Shown here in pieces: positions 62,621 through 64,000 of a stretch of 64,000 nucleotides of DNA (position 1 is the first letter of the stretch; the number at the start of each line of letters is the position of its first letter). The position numbers and the translations under genes are program-made. The notes under the pieces are model-generated. The model was given only the letters and a program-made list of their open reading frames with translations. It ran no database searches and was not told the origin of the DNA. Origin of the DNA: Arthrobacter sp. PsM3. GTDB taxonomy: Bacteria > Actinomycetota > Actinomycetes > Actinomycetales > Micrococcaceae. The stretch spans positions 1-64,000 of the forward strand of contig NZ_JARUXE010000015.1 of assembly GCF_030433895.1 (NCBI RefSeq), written 5' to 3'.

Positions 62621-62921
62621 GGAAATCCTTGCTGGGCGGACGGCTGATGGGCGTAGCCCGCTTCCCCGGAACTGCAGCTAACCCCTTCAGGATAGACAGC
62701 AAGGCCTGCCCCGCGGTGCGGCAGCGGCGGGCCTTTATCGAAGAGTTATGGGACTCCCCGCATGACGTACCGCTCTGTGACTACGCCCTGGAGCCTGCCC
62801 CGGGGGAGGTGCCTGGCCCGCGATGTCGCCGGAGTGACGTGTTCTGAGAACACGTGCGGCTGGGGTAAGGTAAATCTCGACGTTCCCCGGGACCACGTCC
62901 AGCATTTTGGACAGTCCCATT
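62621..62921. promoter_or_regulatory. Divergent intergenic region upstream of tRNA-Gly
   Basis: About 300 bases without a gene. A GC-rich hairpin with AAGGCC and GGGCCTTT ends (62701-62735) is seen but does not follow any gene in the correct direction. A perfect 19-base palindrome lies at 62837-62855, and -10-like TAAGGT at 62866 could serve the tRNA. Confidence 0.4.
62837..62855. promoter_or_regulatory. Perfect 19-base palindrome upstream of tRNA-Gly
   Basis: ACGTGTTCTGAGAACACGT is a perfect palindrome with a single central G. It lies about 67 bases before the tRNA and would overlap the -35 region of its promoter. The binding factor is unknown. Confidence 0.55.
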
Positions 62922-62995
62922 GCGGCTGTAGCTCAATGGTAGAGCGCTAGCTTCCCAAGCTTGATACGCGGGTTCGATTCCCGTCAGCCGCTCCA
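62922..62995 (+). tRNA. tRNA-Gly (anticodon CCC)
   Basis: The acceptor stem GCGGCTG pairs with CAGCCGC, followed by discriminator T and an encoded CCA. The D arm is GCTCAATGGTAGAGC, the anticodon loop TTCCCAA gives anticodon CCC, and the T arm is GCGGGTTCGATTCCCGT. It decodes GGG glycine codons. Confidence 0.96.
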
Positions 62996-63097
62996 ATTCA
63001 CCGCTCCATTCCGCTCGACGGACCTCCCGGGGCCGTTAGGCGGCTACCTGTATCGTTCGAAGTCAGGAACCTCTTCGGTTCCGCTACAGGAGCGATC

Positions 63098-63247
63098 ATG
63101 GCTGACAAATCCCCCCGTCAAGCAGCATCCAAGAAATCCGGCAAATCCATCAAGGAAAAGCGGGCCGACAAGCGGACCGCTGCAGCGCCGCCCAGCTCCA
63201 TGGACAAAGCCACCAGCGCCAAGCCGGCGAGCCCCAAAAAGAAGTGA
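63098..63247 (+). CDS. Small Lys-rich basic protein
   Basis: A 49-residue hydrophilic, very basic protein (MADKSPRQAASKKSGKSIKE, ending ASPKKK) with no predicted fold. ATG 63098 is preceded by ACAGGAGCGATC, a clear Shine-Dalgarno sequence. Its stop overlaps the next gene's GTG in GTGA, so both are probably co-translated. Similar small Lys/Ala-rich proteins are common in actinobacteria; the role is unknown. Confidence 0.75.
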   Translation: MADKSPRQAASKKSGKSIKEKRADKRTAAAPPSSMDKATSAKPASPKKK

Positions 63248-64000
63248 GCGGCACCTTGAGCCACCTCACCCTCGGAGTCCTTGCCAGCACGCGGAAACCC
63301 GCCGAACAGCGCCTCCCGATCCATCCCCTCCACCTGGACCGCATCGCCCCGGAACTCCGGCAGCGGCTGATCCTGGAGGAGGGCTACGGCGAACGGTTCG
63401 GCGTCTCGGACGCCGAACTGGCCCCGCTGGCGGGGCGCATCGTCCCCCGGGCGCAACTGCTGGCCGAGGCCGACGTCGTCCTCCTGCCCAAGCCGCAGCC
63501 CGAAGACCTGGCCGAACTCCGGGACGGGCAGGTCCTCTGGGGCTGGCCGCACTGCGTCCAGGACCGGGCGATCACCCAGCTGGCGATCGACAAGAAGCTC
63601 ACCCTGATCGCCTTCGAGGCGATGAACCACTGGGCCAGCGACGGCGGCTTCGGCCTGCACGTCTTCCACAAGAACAACGAGCTGGCCGGGTACTGCTCCG
63701 TGCTGCACGCGCTGGCCCTGACCGGTTCCACCGGGGATTACGGCCGCCGCCTGAGCGCCGTCGTCATCGGCTTCGGGGCCACGGCCCGCGGTGCGGTCAC
63801 GGCGCTGAACGCCCACGGCATCCATGAGGTCCAGGTGCTGACCAACCGCGGGGTTGCCGCGGTGGGCTCCCCCATCCACTCGGTGCGGATCGCGCAGTTC
63901 GACCATGACGACAAGGCGCCGTTCCTCAGCGAGGTCATCACCGAGCGTGGCCGCGTGCCGCTCGCGCCGTTCCTCGCCGGGAGCGACATCGTGGTCAACT
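63244..64000 (+). CDS. N5-(carboxyethyl)ornithine synthase/alanine dehydrogenase-like (3' cut off)
   Basis: At least 252 residues of an alanine-dehydrogenase/PNT superfamily protein. The start TLGVLASTRKPAEQRLPIHP with LILEEGYGERFGVSDAEL and VVLLPKPQPEDLAELRDGQV matches N5-(carboxyethyl)ornithine synthase-like proteins. IAFEAMNHWASDGGFGLHVF and the nucleotide site VVIGFGATARGAVTALNAHG follow. The gene runs off the window. GTG 63244 overlaps the small Lys-rich gene; a TTG four codons later (63256) is possible. Confidence 0.82.
   Translation, partial: MSGTLSHLTLGVLASTRKPAEQRLPIHPLHLDRIAPELRQRLILEEGYGERFGVSDAELAPLAGRIVPRAQLLAEADVVLLPKPQPEDLAELRDGQVLWGWPHCVQDRAITQLAIDKKLTLIAFEAMNHWASDGGFGLHVFHKNNELAGYCSVLHALALTGSTGDYGRRLSAVVIGFGATARGAVTALNAHGIHEVQVLTNRGVAAVGSPIHSVRIAQFDHDDKAPFLSEVITERGRVPLAPFLAGSDIVVN

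Noticed and set aside
62701..62737. GC hairpin ending in GGGCCTTT as a terminator
   Set aside because: The genes on both sides point away from it, so there is no transcript for it to end. A remnant or an unseen small RNA cannot be shown.
62614..62847. 77-codon plus-strand frame before tRNA-Gly
   Set aside because: It overlaps the SRPBCC start, lacks a Shine-Dalgarno sequence and runs into the palindrome. The composition is not convincing.

Overview
This is a GC-rich window with actinobacterial gene content, most likely from the Micrococcaceae (Arthrobacter or Pseudarthrobacter type). The call rests on a dnaK-grpE-dnaJ-hspR operon with HAIR operators, a SAM-IV riboswitch, a SigL-like ECF sigma factor with its anti-sigma factor, a YkoEDC transporter, frequent GTG starts and many ATGA/GTGA gene overlaps. 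No phage, transposase, CRISPR array or rRNA was seen. The window opens with 30 consecutive C bases, and both edges cut genes.

Layout. 1-9.4 kb: a truncated drug-efflux type MFS gene, two tandem paralogous lipoproteins (the second frameshifted), a CynX-type MFS exporter, trmB, a DUF1206 membrane protein coupled to nagA, and a small frameshifted gene. 9.5-12.4 kb: an ECF sigma/anti-sigma pair divergent from a lipoprotein; both transcripts carry the same TGAACC-N16-CGTC promoter. A DUF4375 gene follows. 12.6-21.1 kb: a SWIM/SNF2 helicase, the heat-shock operon (promoter between two HAIR elements) and a small tandem-repeat protein. 21.3-28.5 kb: a TetR/SDR divergent pair, an MMPL exporter divergent from a MarR gene around a 19-bp palindrome, a methyltransferase, an unknown protein and a LysE exporter.

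28.5-36 kb holds a complete candidate phenylpropanoid side-chain degradation cluster (CoA ligase, MHS transporter, MaoC hydratase, acyl-CoA dehydrogenase, amidohydrolase, SDR, divergent MarR) with the composition of the Corynebacterium phd and Rhodococcus cou clusters. Then come a low-molecular-weight tyrosine phosphatase, a P-loop kinase-PabB fusion, cardiolipin synthase and a PabC-like lyase. A SAM-IV riboswitch precedes DUF1737-rhodanese-metZ. These are followed by a GCS2 ligase, an HTH-MurA fusion, and ykoEDC behind a TPP riboswitch whose downstream hairpin hides the Shine-Dalgarno sequence.

50-64 kb: UPF0303, DUF4386 and DUF4235 genes, then a full Mrp Na+/H+ antiporter operon (mrpAB fused, then C, D, E, F, G), a UMF1-type transporter, and a KhtT/KhtU-like K+/H+ antiporter pair, making a cation/proton homeostasis district. 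dcd, an SRPBCC protein, tRNA-Gly(CCC), a tiny Lys-rich protein and a truncated carboxyethylornithine synthase/alanine dehydrogenase-like gene end the window.

Dispersed signals include three copies of a 63-bp palindromic intergenic repeat, a related 57-bp palindrome between grpE and dnaJ, and several operator-like palindromes beside regulators.
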